Shown piece after piece: positions 1 through 10,768 of a DNA stretch of 64,000 bases (within the stretch, counting starts at the first letter, position 1; each line of letters begins with the position of its first letter). Position numbers and translations under genes: made by a program. This DNA is from Epithemia pelagica (Eukaryota > Bacillariophyta > Bacillariophyceae > Surirellales > Surirellaceae): positions 2,356,001 through 2,420,000 of the forward strand of contig OX337232.1 in the NCBI GenBank assembly GCA_946965045.2, in the 5' to 3' direction. Under the pieces are notes generated by a model. The model made no database searches. It saw only the letters and a program-made list of their open reading frames with translations, and was not told where the DNA came from.

Positions 1-1942
1 GAATCTCTACAGAGGGAAGAGCAGTTCCCAGACTGTACATACGGTTTGAGGTCTGAAAATAAGAGGCATAGCCTCCACCATCCACTGGCCGGAGTGACAT
101 CACTAGGACGATGCCGAGGAACCTCGTCATTTCTTGTGCCGTGACATCCTTCCATTTTTGGGAATGATAATAACCTCGGCGCCCCATCAAACGCGGACGG
201 ATTTTCTGGTGAAAGTACTGATTAGTTGCGGCAGCCATATCGGAAATCAATGAATTCGACAATCCACCAATAACACGGATACAATCTAGTGGAGTATGGA
301 ACTCATCCGCTACTCCAGCTTTCAGACCGTCTTCTCCACGAAACATTGACCTGTTATGACGTTCCTTACCAATCCACGACAACATATTGGTAGACGCATC
401 AACCTCCTTGTAATGAAAGTGCAAGTTGTCGATCAGTACTTTGAGATTTGTTGAATTGTTGGGGTCTTCGTTGTCCGAAACCGAGTCTGTTGATTCTCCA
501 TCATCTTCTTGTGTATTGTCTTGGGCAGAATCGTTGTCATCGCTTTGACAATAATCATCCAATGGATTCTGTGACCTTTGCACGGTATCGTTGAAGTCCA
601 GCTCAAAACCACCGTCGGCATCTTCATCTGAAGAAGATCCGTTGTCGTCAATGTCATCATTTGCTCTAGCGTTATTTTGCTGTTGTTCTTGTCGACGAGT
701 GGTGACAGTAGGGATGGCAGCCATTTCTATGGAGTTGTTGTTTGGTTGAAGTTGTTGAGCCGCGGTATCAGTTGTCCCTGTCGAGTCTCTTGTATTGGAA
801 GTACCAAAAAGACGTGTGGCAACTTGGTTGATTGGAGTGTGATTGTTATCTTCATCTCCAGTTGCTGCCTCAAAGTTATTCATTGCTGGAGAGGGTTCAC
901 CTCGTGGGGCAGTCATCAAAGTGGCTCGACCCTGTGCTCGCTCTTGAGTGGACGGTGGATTGGATCGTGTCCGACGATTGGAATGCCGCAAAGATGAATT
1001 GCTAGCATTCCTTAGGGCGTCTCTTCTTCGTGCTCATTCTGTTGTTGGAGGAGGTGGTGGTGGTGCTCTTGCTGTGTTGCCGCGTCGAGGCGATCGTCGT
1101 AGTGTAGGTGACTGTGTGTTGCCGCGTCGAGGCGATCGTCGTAGTGCAGGTGACTGTGTGACGTTGTTGCTGCCACCATGAGCCTCGGAAACTTGACTTT
1201 GTTGTTGTTGCTGTTGTGTTACAGATGGTTCACCATCTGGCCTGTATGCTTCAATGTACTGACGAAGCCTCTCTTTCACTGTTTTCGTTGATATGAATTG
1301 AGACTTGATCCAGTTCTGGGGGACTTGCATAGTACTAATCGTACCGTTGTCCCAGATAATGGAATAAGCATTGCCATTTTTCTTTGACGGGCACTCCATG
1401 ATTTTTCCGACTAGACAAACAGGATTGTCAGTTTCATTTGGACGAAAGCGCCGTAGAAAATCTTGGTAGAAGTTATCATGGATCCAAAATTCGTCTGGAG
1501 CAACAAGAAAGCGCTTGGCATATGAAAACCGCGATCGCTGGTGGTTGTTGCCAGGTGGACGTCAAGGACGATCGTGTGTCTGTATTGTTTCGGTAGCGAC
1601 GCCTCCCGGACGGGCAACGTTGGAACCCGATTCTGTTGCATGTTTGCGTGTTGCTGTTGTTGTAGTAGTTGTAGGTGCAACGTTGGTGGATGAATCCATT
1701 GCTTCCGAATTGCGGGGTGGAGGTGCGACAGTATTGTTGGCGATTGCTTCAAACGGTGGTGGTGGTTGGGGGGGAACACCAAAGGCTGCCTCTGTTGCTA
1801 AGGCATTGCCAACAGATTGCTCGGGAAGTTGGGCGGTATCTTCGGTGGCATGGTCAATATCTGGTTCGATGAGCGGTTGCGACAAATTCGGTTGTCCTGA
1901 CTCTTGGTCCTCGTTCTCCGCAGGTACAGCTGCAGACGACAT
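1..1942 (-). pseudogene. PiggyBac-like transposase, decayed, cut by window edge
   Basis: One minus-strand frame runs from an ATG at 1942 to the window edge and is broken only by TGA codons at 1562-1564 and 1034-1036. The first 125 codons are a Pro/Thr-rich tail-like leader. After the first stop comes a globular stretch (VAPDEFWIHDNFYQDFLRRF, then IIWDNGTIS) and an acidic, Ser/Asn-rich linker (about 420-1030). Near the window edge there is a segment resembling the start of the PiggyBac transposase domain (DDE_Tnp_1_7): HTPLDCIRVIGG, then WKDVTAQEMTRFLGIVLVM. The catalytic Asp residues would lie beyond position 1 and cannot be seen. Both stops sit where CGA (Arg) would fit the frame, suggesting C-to-T decay. 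The family call rests on the last 110 codons; the frame itself is certain. Confidence 0.7.
1077..1160 (-). repeat. Two 42-bp tandem repeats inside the transposase frame
   Basis: Copies 1077-1118 and 1119-1160 differ at one base. They keep the reading frame and encode two 14-residue units (TQSPTLRRSPRRGN and a variant with Ala), a basic, Pro-containing linker in the transposase remnant. Confidence 0.85.
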
Positions 1943-2240
1943 TGCCTTTGGTGGACGTCTTCTTCACTATGTTGACCGTCAAAATGGAGAATCCTGCAAC
2001 GATCGGCAAAGATGATAGGAATATAGAATCATACAAAGTTGGGCCCTAGGCACAGGATGATCGAAATGAACAGAAATGAGGAAAATCGCCAATTTTTCAA
2101 AGCAAAATATCACGCTATTGACTGTGTATTTACTGTAGACTATCATATATGAAGTTGTTCGGAATTCCAAGATCATTCGAACGATGAAGTCAGATCTGCA
2201 TGAAATTAAAGTTCAGGAAGTTATACCAAGTGAAAGTTAA

Positions 2241-2292
2241 GGGAGTAGCGTATACGCTGCTCCCATATATGGGAGTAGCGTATACGCTGCTC
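2241..2292. repeat. Duplicated near-palindrome
   Basis: Two 22-bp copies of a near-perfect palindrome centred on AGCGTATACGCT lie at 2241-2262 and 2271-2292, separated by the palindromic CATATATG. The block is preceded by TTAA (2237-2240). The rest of 1943-2306 has no convincing gene. Confidence 0.7.
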
Positions 2293-2310
2293 GCTTACGA
2301 TTGGCGTTAA

Positions 2311-3476
2311 CCACACCCAGTTTTTTGGCACCAGTGGTCTGCCTGTCAACTCTTTCATGGTCTGTCCCGCTTACCAAAAACTCCAACTTGTCTAGAAAAA
2401 ATTTCACATCCGTCTGGAAAGGCTTGCGTGATATGGCAGTTGGAAGTTGGCAGGCGTTCTGCTGAACAAGACTCGAAAGAATGTTGTCCGGTCCGGTCTG
2501 GAGGCCACAAAATCCACGCAGAAAACAAAATGAGGCAACGACCAAACCAACAACAACACCAAAACGGCCTCATGCTTCGTCACTGAGCACTGAGCATCTC
2601 ATCTTTGTCAGCATGGTAAGTTCCACATAGCTTAACCCCTGCATTGGAATTGGACAATGGTTTGGGATAGGTTCTCTCACTTCTTTGCCATAGTGCCATG
2701 TGTTTGTGCCATATAACATCCATTTTTGGTCCATACAATGGGCGGCAGCTAAAATCAATTGTAGGATTATTTTAGTATTCTATAGAGTTTTAAAGCTCAG
2801 TGAGATAGAATTAGTGGTGCAAACCATCCATTTCTCATCTGTTGCTCAGTTTGAGTCTTCAGTTGCTTGTGTTGTCGACTTGCTCCTCTTGTTCTTTTTT
2901 TTGCCCGGAGCATGCTTGTGTTTCTGAGCAGCATTTGAGACTCTGCATGCTCCATAACAAAAGCACGAAGAGAGTCATTCCAAATAGGGGTGTAGGGTGT
3001 ACTTTTAGGTCAAGGTCACAATTGCTTGCAAAGAGACATGCCTACGGCATAGACAAGGTGTTGTGGATGAGGGTGTGCTTTTAAACCGAGAACTACAGGA
3101 GAAAAACAACACTAGAAAAAGGAGGGATGGGGGCACAGCCAAACTCTATCTATGGTCTATTCATGTCAAAAATGTCAGTGGTATGCATGATAGAGAATGT
3201 ATGCTCATGGTGCATGTCCATTGTCCATAAGAAAGAGGGAGAAGAGAAGAAGACGAGAAAAAATTGTGTGGATTGGAACTTGGAACAGGGGAAAGTGACG
3301 CCGAACAAAGACCAACGGTCAAAGTGCACACGTCTGCTCACAAGATTTCAAAAGGGTGACGCAGAAGGCCGGCGTGATCATTTTTATTTTGACCAGAAAT
3401 TTTCATCAAAAACGCAAAAAAACGAAAATGAAAATGTTGGTCGGGAAGAGCGACCGGATTAAAAAACTGGGTGTGC
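2311..3476. mobile_element. TTAA-flanked non-autonomous element (PiggyBac-type MITE candidate)
   Basis: The ends are inverted copies of 16 bp: CCACACCCAGTTTTTT at 2311-2326 and its complement at 3461-3476, with one mismatch at the outermost base side. Both ends abut TTAA (2307-2310 and 3477-3480), the target duplication typical of PiggyBac elements. The 1166-bp body has no ORF that looks coding. A PiggyBac-type transposase remnant lies just upstream, but it is outside these ends. The TIRs are short, so chance cannot be excluded. Confidence 0.5.
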
Positions 3477-3480
3477 TTAA

Positions 3481-4107
3481 TCGGGAGTTAGATGTCCTCT
3501 AACAGAACCTTCATTTTCTGGGTATGCTTCCGATTGCCCTCCATATTGCACTCTTCCACCGTTGAAGAGTCACCATTATCATTGCAATCAGATATTTTGG
3601 AATGCTCTGTGGAGCAAATGAATGACACAGGGTGAGAGAAAAGAGTCCCATGTCCCATCCCACACGGTGACCAATGTAGCGCTTACCTTACACGCAACAG
3701 AAACCGCTGCTGGAAATTCTCCAGCGCTGGATTTACTATGATCCATGATGTGTCTATTGTCTACTATCTATTAGAATCTTTTTGTCCAATGTTCATTATT
3801 ATTATCATTATGAATGAAGATGTTGTGTGTGGTATGTGGTTGTGTGATTCGTGATTCGTGATCCAAAAGTCAAGAATTATAAGCTCTTGACTCTTCTCGG
3901 TTCTTGGTTCTGACTGACCCACCTCATCAATCCTAAATGAAAAATGAAGGCGTCAACCTCAAGCTTATCCTATTTCTCCAATCTAGAAATAAAAGATACA
4001 AGATACAAGATAGCTCTTTATTCTTTATACGATCTTATCTCTCTAGAGAGGAGTAGCTAGTATAGAGAGGCACCTAGGTAGCTAGCACCTACTACCTACT
4101 AGGATTA
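3481..4107. other. Non-coding stretch
   Basis: No ORF, RNA or long repeat was found. From about 3960 the sequence is AT-rich with short direct repeats (agatacaagatacaag) and many CTAG-containing words (about 4035-4105), similar in style to the TA-flanked transposon end near 23085. Confidence 0.5.
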
Positions 4108-4628
4108 CTACAAGCTGGTTCACGTTGCGAAGTGCATGAGTTTTTCAGAGTGGGAAATTGTATACTACACTTTATCCCACAGTACCCCAGCGTTTCGAAC
4201 CAGTTACTTTTTCATGCTCCTCACATTTTGTCGCGCACATATCGTAAAATGCAAAATGCAATAACGACAAGTGACCGCTTCATGCGACAATGGCCATTCA
4301 CCAGCCGAGATGCGAAGCACCACCCAACCTAATCAATAGGATAGATATAAAAGTAGTAGGAAATCATAGGGGTGTCGCGCATCTCGACCTGTAGTTCAGT
4401 CTCCACAAGGAGTGAACGTATTTCCACTGCTGAGCATCGTGGACAATCATTCTCCATCTCCTTAGCTGTGCCCATAAAAACAAATTAAACCTACTTCGTC
4501 TATTAGTTGCAGCAGTTCTTGTGCTTGCGGCCATGAATGGCATCGTATTTGCCCAAACATCGGGACGTCCCATTGTCATTGTCATTGTCATGGGTGCTGT
4601 GCTGCAGAAAATCACTATGGAATTTTAT

Positions 4629-4864
4629 TGCCGCAATCTATCGTTATAGATGCGTCTCTTGTCGTACTCAGCGGTCAAATGATCGCTATGGTCAACAAAT
4701 GATGACGGTAGGCAGGGAACGGAAGGGAGAAGAGATGCAACAATCAAACAAAGCGGAATTATGATTCCAAACTGTGTGTGGGAGTTATTCTACTTTCTTG
4801 GCTCGACTCGCGCGCTCCAAGGCTGCTACCCCACTAGCATGCATACTTCCCCACTGTCACGACA
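4629..4864 (-). repeat. 3' LTR of Copia 1
   Basis: A 236-bp direct repeat of 10769-11004, starting TGCCGCAATC and ending TCACGACA on the plus strand. It is the 3' LTR because the coding strand is minus. Flanked by TTTAT at 4624-4628. Confidence 0.95.
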
Positions 4865-4913
4865 CTCCCTCTCAGACGGAGGAGCGATTGCAGTTGAGCA
4901 ATTATAGTTTGGT

Positions 4914-7900
4914 TCACCATCCAGCTAGCATCTCTCTTGCTCGGACGAATAAAGTCTTATCCAACCCCTTGGTAAGACAGTCAGCAATTTGATCTTCGGA
5001 AGCGACCTTTACAAGTTGAATCTCACCCCTTGAGACATTCTCCTTGAAAAAGTGGTACTTCACAGCAATATGTTTTGATCTGGGCGTCATCTTTGGTGTT
5101 GTGGCCAAGAGCAAAGCCCCATTGTTATCCTCGAAGACTTTTGAATAGGCACGGCATGGAAGGATCTTGGCGCCAAACATTCCCTTAATTTCAGCAACCA
5201 GTCCCCGAAGTGGTAGCAAATCACGCATGGCAAGACTGAGAGCGATGTACTCAGCTTCCATTGTGGACACAGCAATCTCCGATTGAAGCTTTGATACCCA
5301 GTGAACAGGGCACCCGGCCACCATCAAGACATATCCGGTTCTTGATTTTACACACAATGGATCCTGTGGATCCTCGGCATTCCATTGTCCGGCAAAGTCC
5401 GAATCAACATAGCAATCAACGGTCAAGTGTTTGGACGGTGTCAAGATCATTCCTCGGTCTTTGGTCCCTTTCAAATATCGGCATATCCGTTTGACAGCTT
5501 GTCCATGGGAGGCTTTTGGATTATGGGTAAATCTTGCACACTGGTGCACGGCAAACGCAATCTCCGGCCTGGAGTTGGATGCCAAATAAAGTAACATGCC
5601 GACCACTGACGAGTAGCTCCATTTCTCGCAAAACTCAGCTCCATCCTTGTCTGTTCCAAGTGGAGTCTGACTCGCAGGAGTCTTATCCGGATTGCACTCT
5701 TGCAACCCTGTTGCTTTCAACACTCGTTCAATCAGTCCCAACTGTTTCAACTTAATTTGGTCGTCATCCAGTCGTTCAAAGGCGATGCCCAGATAGGCGG
5801 AGACGTCTCCCTCTACTGTCAGTTCGAGATCGTCTTTCAAAGAGTCCAAGACTTTCAGGATTCTTGCTTCATCCGGTGCCACCCAAATCACATCGTCAAT
5901 GTAGACAAGGCACAATATTTGCTTTGTTGCATCAAAGAAAAGGCATGGATCATATTTGCTCTGAGTGAAGCCACGCTGCTCCAGGTGGCCTTTCAAATGA
6001 TCATACCAGGAAAGGGGAGCTTGTCTCAGGCCATATAAGGTTTTGCGCAATCGCAAGACATAATCTTCTGTGCTATCCTGTGCGGCGAAATCCTTCGGCA
6101 GCTCCATATACACGTCTTCTTCGAGAGTCGCTTGGGCGAACGCATTCGAATAGTCCGTTTGGACTGTCACCCAATTGAACACCAGACTCAACAATAAAAC
6201 AAGGCGGATCGTTGTCCATTGCACGACAGGAGCGTAGGTTTCAAAGAAATCTACTCCTTCGATCTGTTTGTCGCCTCGCACACACAACCTTGCTTTTAGT
6301 TTCCGAATGGATCCATCTGGATACCGCTTGCGCCGGAATGCCCACGTTGAGGGCAATGCTTTGCGACCTTTTGCTTCCATGGTGGAGCGTTTCTCTAAGT
6401 CCCATGTGTGTTTTCCTTCTAATTCACGGACTTCGTTTCCCATTGCTTCGGTGAATCCCTCGCGGTCGTCCCCGGTCATTGCTTCAAAATACGAAGGCAA
6501 GTCAGGATCCTTCTTCTTGGACTTTGTTGAGGCTTGGTACACAATTGGATCACGGAATCCGTACGTGTCTGTTTCATCATCGACATCCAGATAGGCTTGA
6601 TAAGCAGCCGTTGTCGTGGCGTCTGAAACAAAGAGAGCGAAACTCTTCAGGGCTTGATATCCTGCTCCTTGGGTTCCATCATAACCCCAACGGAGAGGAG
6701 GTTTTCGTTGTCTACCGGAGCGTCGTACTCCTGGAGAAGGGGAGGAAGGCAAGTTTGGTGACGGCGGCACAGGCGGTGGTGGCGGATCAAACACTGGCTC
6801 GTCGGTTCCATCCGGTGGTGCTGGCGGCGGTTCTTCTGTCTCTCGAGGCTGTTCAGGACGTTGTTGTTGTAACGAAGGAGAATCAGGGTTAGGAGGATGT
6901 TGCCTCTCCCTCTGATCCTGCAATGCATCGTCTGTTCGAGGTGGCGGAGGCTCCCTCTGCTGCTGAGGCTGGTCTTGGCCTTGCCGAATTTGTGCAGAAC
7001 GTTCAGCGTTGTCGGCATATCGGTCCATCCACTCATCAGCCAGAACGACGGGGTCATCGTCGTCGAAAGCATAGTGGTACCTCGAATCTGCAAAGAGTTG
7101 GGTCCACTGGTTGGCATCAAATGGTTCGTCGCGGGCTGTTCCAATGACGCTGGTAAACCAGTCGTCAAAGACGACGTGAAACTGCGGCGAGATGTGACCG
7201 GTCCGAGTATTCAAGACCAATGGTACACGCGACGAATGACGACGAGAGAATCCGAGAAAAATTCCACGACGAGAACGGGGCTTCCACTTTGGCAGCTTGT
7301 GTCCGTCCTGAAGGGTCGGCTCAAGAACGTAACACGGACAGCCCCAAACATGCATGTCCTGAAAAGAGGCACGCGACACTTTCGTCCGTAAAACCAATTC
7401 CAACGGAGACATCATTCCTGCACTGGCTCTCGGCATGTGGTTGTGCTGGTGCACGACATAGTCCACGGCCATAGGCCATAAGCTCATATCAGCGGCGTCA
7501 GGCCATCGAATGGCAGCGTGAATCAAGATTGTGCGGACTTTTGTAAGGATGGTACCAATGCCGCGCTCTGCGATGCCATTCTGGTGATGCGCTCCAACTC
7601 CACTAAACTTAATATTTTGTAGACCATTCTCAATTTCTTGCACGAAAGCTTTCGAAGCAAAGATCCCATTGTCCGATTGGTAGGCTTGGACAGTCACTCC
7701 CATGTCAAACATGCGTTTCTCGTATCGTTGTTTAGCCGCGATAGTCTCTGTGGCTGTAAAATTGACGAGATGTTCGATGTGGATGTCGCCTGTTGCATGG
7801 TCGACGAAGATACAACCGCCCGAATACATACTGTCGGTGTGGGTTTTGCCTTTGGACGAGTACAGGCGACCCTTCTGCGTAACGGTGAAATGGTCCATCG

Positions 7901-9146
7901 AGACACGTTGGCCAGGGAACAGGTTTTCCTTCTTAAGGCCATACTCCCTCTCAGGCACAGAGGTTTTCGTGGTAGTGTCTGTCGGACGACGGGTGGCTTT
8001 GCCAAATTCACAGCTCGCACATTTGGGGAGATCACATTTGGAGGCGGCGCGCAACAAAGGAGAGTTGCCAAGGGCGCCGGTTTTCATCAAACGTTGGAGC
8101 GAAGCAAGGCCCTGATGGCACAAACGATAATGCCATTTCAAGAGCTCCTTCTGAGGCGATGTAAGGTTGGGGTTGTGCTCGTTGGTAACACACCCAGTTG
8201 TATTGGCTGCCGGTGCAGGCACGGAGGGTTTGGTATTCCACATGGAGCACGTTGGAAGGTTGTTGTCTTCACTGTAAGAGACAGAAGCATGTTTAGCGTG
8301 GCTTTTGTGATATTCAAATTTGGCTCCACGGATGACAAAGCTTTCTGGAGAGTCTTGACCGGCCTCGGCACCCATATGTTGAAGATAACTTTGCGGTGAA
8401 AGCAAACGACAACGAGCGGTAGGTACATGGTATGCGGGCGTGGTGATGGTCGTTGTAGTTCCATCATCAAGGGTCATTCCCCAACAGACTTTCCCGGTTC
8501 CAGCAATCGGGAGACCCTTGGCCAATCCTTGCAAGACAGAACCTTCCACTTCGGAATACTCAACAAAATCAGTTTTGGTAGGCGAGATGGTTATCGTTGC
8601 CCCTGAATCGAAGGTCACCAGGAAAGAGTCTTTTGGTTTTGAAGAGAAGAGCGATGTCCATGTGAATGGTACGTCAGCTCCCTCTGTTGACGGTGCAGCA
8701 ACATTGGCTTCCGTGTTGTTGGGTGGAAGCAGCAAGGCGAATTCTGGGATCTCAGGAGGAGGCCGTCCCGTGGTTGGTTCCACCTCGTCGGGCTCTTGCG
8801 TCGGAAGTCTAGCGCGTGGCGCATGACGATCATGCCAGCGAGGAGGACCACGGACACGGTGGTCGAATTGCCGACTTGCGACAATCAACGAAGGAAACTT
8901 GTGTAACGGTGCGCCAAGTACGTTTGTCATGGCTTGGGTGCTCATGATTATGGCAGAATAGCACACGAGCAGCTTGGGTAAGACTGCAAGTGGCGAGCGA
9001 CGATAGTAGCGACAGGCACGGCGATGCCGACGATACGGTTTGCGAGGCCAAAGGTTTTGGTGTAGTAGTCGCCCGATGGCGAGAATCAATCGCAAACAAC
9101 AATCAAAGACGAAGGATAAAATGGGCTGTGGATTCAGCAATACCAA
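4914..9146 (-). CDS. pol: Copia 1 pol polyprotein (PR-IN-RT-RH)
   Basis: This encodes the enzymes that process, reverse-transcribe and integrate the element. The frame is open up to 9182, directly after the gag stop; there is no ATG at its start (9146 is TTG), so it is probably made by reading through that stop. Domains in order: a hydrophobic linker (about residues 1-60); protease centre FDSGAT (about 180); integrase zinc region with HYRLCH (about 339) and CASCEFGKA (about 378); DDE core with SMDHF, QSDNG and ERG (about 417, 490, 527); a Pro/Gln-rich spacer; RT with QTDYSNAFAQ and YIDD (about 998 and 1083); RNase H with STMEAEYIALS (about 1300) and the C-terminal KHIAVKYHF. All key residues seen are present, so it may be functional. 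Confidence 0.93.
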   Translation of the reverse strand: MVLLNPQPILSFVFDCCLRLILAIGRLLHQNLWPRKPYRRHRRACRYYRRSPLAVLPKLLVCYSAIIMSTQAMTNVLGAPLHKFPSLIVASRQFDHRVRGPPRWHDRHAPRARLPTQEPDEVEPTTGRPPPEIPEFALLLPPNNTEANVAAPSTEGADVPFTWTSLFSSKPKDSFLVTFDSGATITISPTKTDFVEYSEVEGSVLQGLAKGLPIAGTGKVCWGMTLDDGTTTTITTPAYHVPTARCRLLSPQSYLQHMGAEAGQDSPESFVIRGAKFEYHKSHAKHASVSYSEDNNLPTCSMWNTKPSVPAPAANTTGCVTNEHNPNLTSPQKELLKWHYRLCHQGLASLQRLMKTGALGNSPLLRAASKCDLPKCASCEFGKATRRPTDTTTKTSVPEREYGLKKENLFPGQRVSMDHFTVTQKGRLYSSKGKTHTDSMYSGGCIFVDHATGDIHIEHLVNFTATETIAAKQRYEKRMFDMGVTVQAYQSDNGIFASKAFVQEIENGLQNIKFSGVGAHHQNGIAERGIGTILTKVRTILIHAAIRWPDAADMSLWPMAVDYVVHQHNHMPRASAGMMSPLELVLRTKVSRASFQDMHVWGCPCYVLEPTLQDGHKLPKWKPRSRRGIFLGFSRRHSSRVPLVLNTRTGHISPQFHVVFDDWFTSVIGTARDEPFDANQWTQLFADSRYHYAFDDDDPVVLADEWMDRYADNAERSAQIRQGQDQPQQQREPPPPRTDDALQDQRERQHPPNPDSPSLQQQRPEQPRETEEPPPAPPDGTDEPVFDPPPPPVPPSPNLPSSPSPGVRRSGRQRKPPLRWGYDGTQGAGYQALKSFALFVSDATTTAAYQAYLDVDDETDTYGFRDPIVYQASTKSKKKDPDLPSYFEAMTGDDREGFTEAMGNEVRELEGKHTWDLEKRSTMEAKGRKALPSTWAFRRKRYPDGSIRKLKARLCVRGDKQIEGVDFFETYAPVVQWTTIRLVLLLSLVFNWVTVQTDYSNAFAQATLEEDVYMELPKDFAAQDSTEDYVLRLRKTLYGLRQAPLSWYDHLKGHLEQRGFTQSKYDPCLFFDATKQILCLVYIDDVIWVAPDEARILKVLDSLKDDLELTVEGDVSAYLGIAFERLDDDQIKLKQLGLIERVLKATGLQECNPDKTPASQTPLGTDKDGAEFCEKWSYSSVVGMLLYLASNSRPEIAFAVHQCARFTHNPKASHGQAVKRICRYLKGTKDRGMILTPSKHLTVDCYVDSDFAGQWNAEDPQDPLCVKSRTGYVLMVAGCPVHWVSKLQSEIAVSTMEAEYIALSLAMRDLLPLRGLVAEIKGMFGAKILPCRAYSKVFEDNNGALLLATTPKMTPRSKHIAVKYHFFKENVSRGEIQLVKVASEDQIADCLTKGLDKTLFVRAREMLAGW

Positions 9147-9182
9147 GAAACTCCAAAGGGCAAGCAGAATCCGCCCAACCAG

Positions 9183-10661
9183 TCATTCTTCATCGTCATC
9201 AAGGATGGATGCAGCGCCAACAAAAGCTAGGGAGGCTGCTCCAGCAGGTTTGGCTGTTTTCTTGTCGCCAGTTTGCGAAGAAGGCAAGTCATTTCGATGT
9301 GTGGCGGTGCCATGGGACAATCGCCAGAAACCACAAACGGCACACCAGTGCCAGTCAGTGCCGTTCACATTTTTCGTTTCTGGTTCGTTTGGTCCAGGCG
9401 CAATAGATTTCCATGGTGCTTTGGGGGCTTTAGACTTTTTGTTGGTCTTGTCGCCACCGTGTTGGTTTGCAGGGTTCTTGGGACAGTCTTTCTTTAGATG
9501 GTCTTCGGAACCACAAAGATAACATTTGCGTCCATTGCCTCCGCCTTTACCATTACCATTCTTGTTCTTGAGCGCGGCAGACACTTGTTTCTGCACGAGA
9601 TTGTTTATTTCAGCTTTGGTGAAGGTCAATGCTTCCGGTGGGTTTCCCGAATCGGCCTTTCCGGATGGGCCCCAGCGGTCGGCAGTCGAAAGGAGGGTGT
9701 ACTCTGCATTGGCTTCTTCAACCAAGTCTTGCACAGAAACATAGTCAGGTTCAGCTGAGCGTGCATCAATGGTAGCTTTGGATAAGCCATGCACTTTTGT
9801 GACCCACTGGTTCACGGCAGTACTCCGTGCCATAAATTTCACTCGAAACTGTTCAACCGAAGACGTGCACAGCTGCTCGTTGAGGATGAAAGGAGCATCA
9901 CTCGGCACATTGCGACCCAACTCAACGCAAGTCTGAAGAAACTTGGTTGTAAACACCTTAACATCTTCGCCTGGTGTTTGCCGCAGCTTTAGAGACTCTA
10001 ACTGGATCTTGAGAGCCTTGATTCGTTGGAATGAGGCTGTGCGCACTTCGCGAACGACGTAAATCCAAAGGATGGGTCCGTAGCGCAAATCTCTAGGTAG
10101 GAGTGGCCGAATGCTTGTTTTCACCGTTTCATCTAACACAGCCATGATTGCTTTGTATGCGAGGTCCATATTGTTAGTGGAGTAGTCGTCATACAGTGGT
10201 GTTGTCGCTGCTTGAGCATTTCGGAAGTGTGTGACAACATAAGCGGGTGAGAACTCCGAGTCCTCATGCAGAATGTTGACCAATTGTGTCGGATTCTGGG
10301 GATCTGGAAGGTAGAATTCCGCATCCATTCCGTGAAACTCCACATGCTCTGACACCAATTCTGCAAACTGTTCAATGGTCAGTTCCTTCTCGTCTCTGGT
10401 AAACTTTCGCGAATCGGTGTCGCTTGTCAAGATCGTTGTCTTGTACTTAAGTCCTTTGTGAGCCTCTGTTGGGTCCTGCAACTGGTAGCAGTAGGGGCTA
10501 CGTGGAACAGTTCGCGTCGTTGCGGTAAACGTGTTGTCTGTTGGCCTTCCTCCAGTCCATGGATGGATGCCATTCAACCCACCTAACCGTGGTCTCGTCG
10601 GTGCTCTCGGTGGAGTCGGTCGTGGTGTTAAAGGAGGAGCCGTTGTCGCTCCTGTTGACAT
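9183..10661 (-). CDS. gag: Copia 1 gag
   Basis: The 492-residue structural protein forms the virus-like particle and binds RNA. The N-terminus is Thr/Pro-rich, followed by an alpha-helical capsid-like region. A perfect CCHC knuckle CYLCGSEDHLKKDC lies at about 378-391, and a second C2H2-like cluster (Cys440, Cys443, His450, His455) lies near the C-terminus. The frame ends in DDDEE and a TGA (9183-9185), followed by CTG. Pol continues in the same frame without another stop. The start is the first ATG after the primer-binding site, about 107 bp inside the 5' LTR. Confidence 0.92.
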   Translation of the reverse strand: MSTGATTAPPLTPRPTPPRAPTRPRLGGLNGIHPWTGGRPTDNTFTATTRTVPRSPYCYQLQDPTEAHKGLKYKTTILTSDTDSRKFTRDEKELTIEQFAELVSEHVEFHGMDAEFYLPDPQNPTQLVNILHEDSEFSPAYVVTHFRNAQAATTPLYDDYSTNNMDLAYKAIMAVLDETVKTSIRPLLPRDLRYGPILWIYVVREVRTASFQRIKALKIQLESLKLRQTPGEDVKVFTTKFLQTCVELGRNVPSDAPFILNEQLCTSSVEQFRVKFMARSTAVNQWVTKVHGLSKATIDARSAEPDYVSVQDLVEEANAEYTLLSTADRWGPSGKADSGNPPEALTFTKAEINNLVQKQVSAALKNKNGNGKGGGNGRKCYLCGSEDHLKKDCPKNPANQHGGDKTNKKSKAPKAPWKSIAPGPNEPETKNVNGTDWHWCAVCGFWRLSHGTATHRNDLPSSQTGDKKTAKPAGAASLAFVGAASILDDDEE

Positions 10662-10750
10662 GGTAGTCGTCGTTGTTTCTTCCTTCTTGTCGTTGCGTCG
10701 TTGTTACGATTCCAAATCTCGTCTTTTCGCTTGTATGCTCACAAACCCTT

Positions 10751-10768
10751 CAACTTGGGCTCATAACC
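10751..10768 (-). promoter_or_regulatory. Copia 1 primer-binding site (half initiator tRNA-Met)
   Basis: Directly next to the 5' LTR the minus strand reads GGTTATGAGCCCAAGTTG. Its complement, CAACTTGGGCTCATAACC, matches an initiator tRNA-Met anticodon arm: loop CTCATAA with anticodon CAT, then CC as positions 39-40. This resembles Drosophila copia and yeast Ty5, which prime from the 5' half of initiator tRNA. The tRNA gene itself is not in this window. Confidence 0.8.

Noticed and set aside
1515-2015. 166-codon plus-strand ORF
   Set aside because: It is the antisense shadow of the Pro/Thr-rich N-terminus of the transposase remnant.
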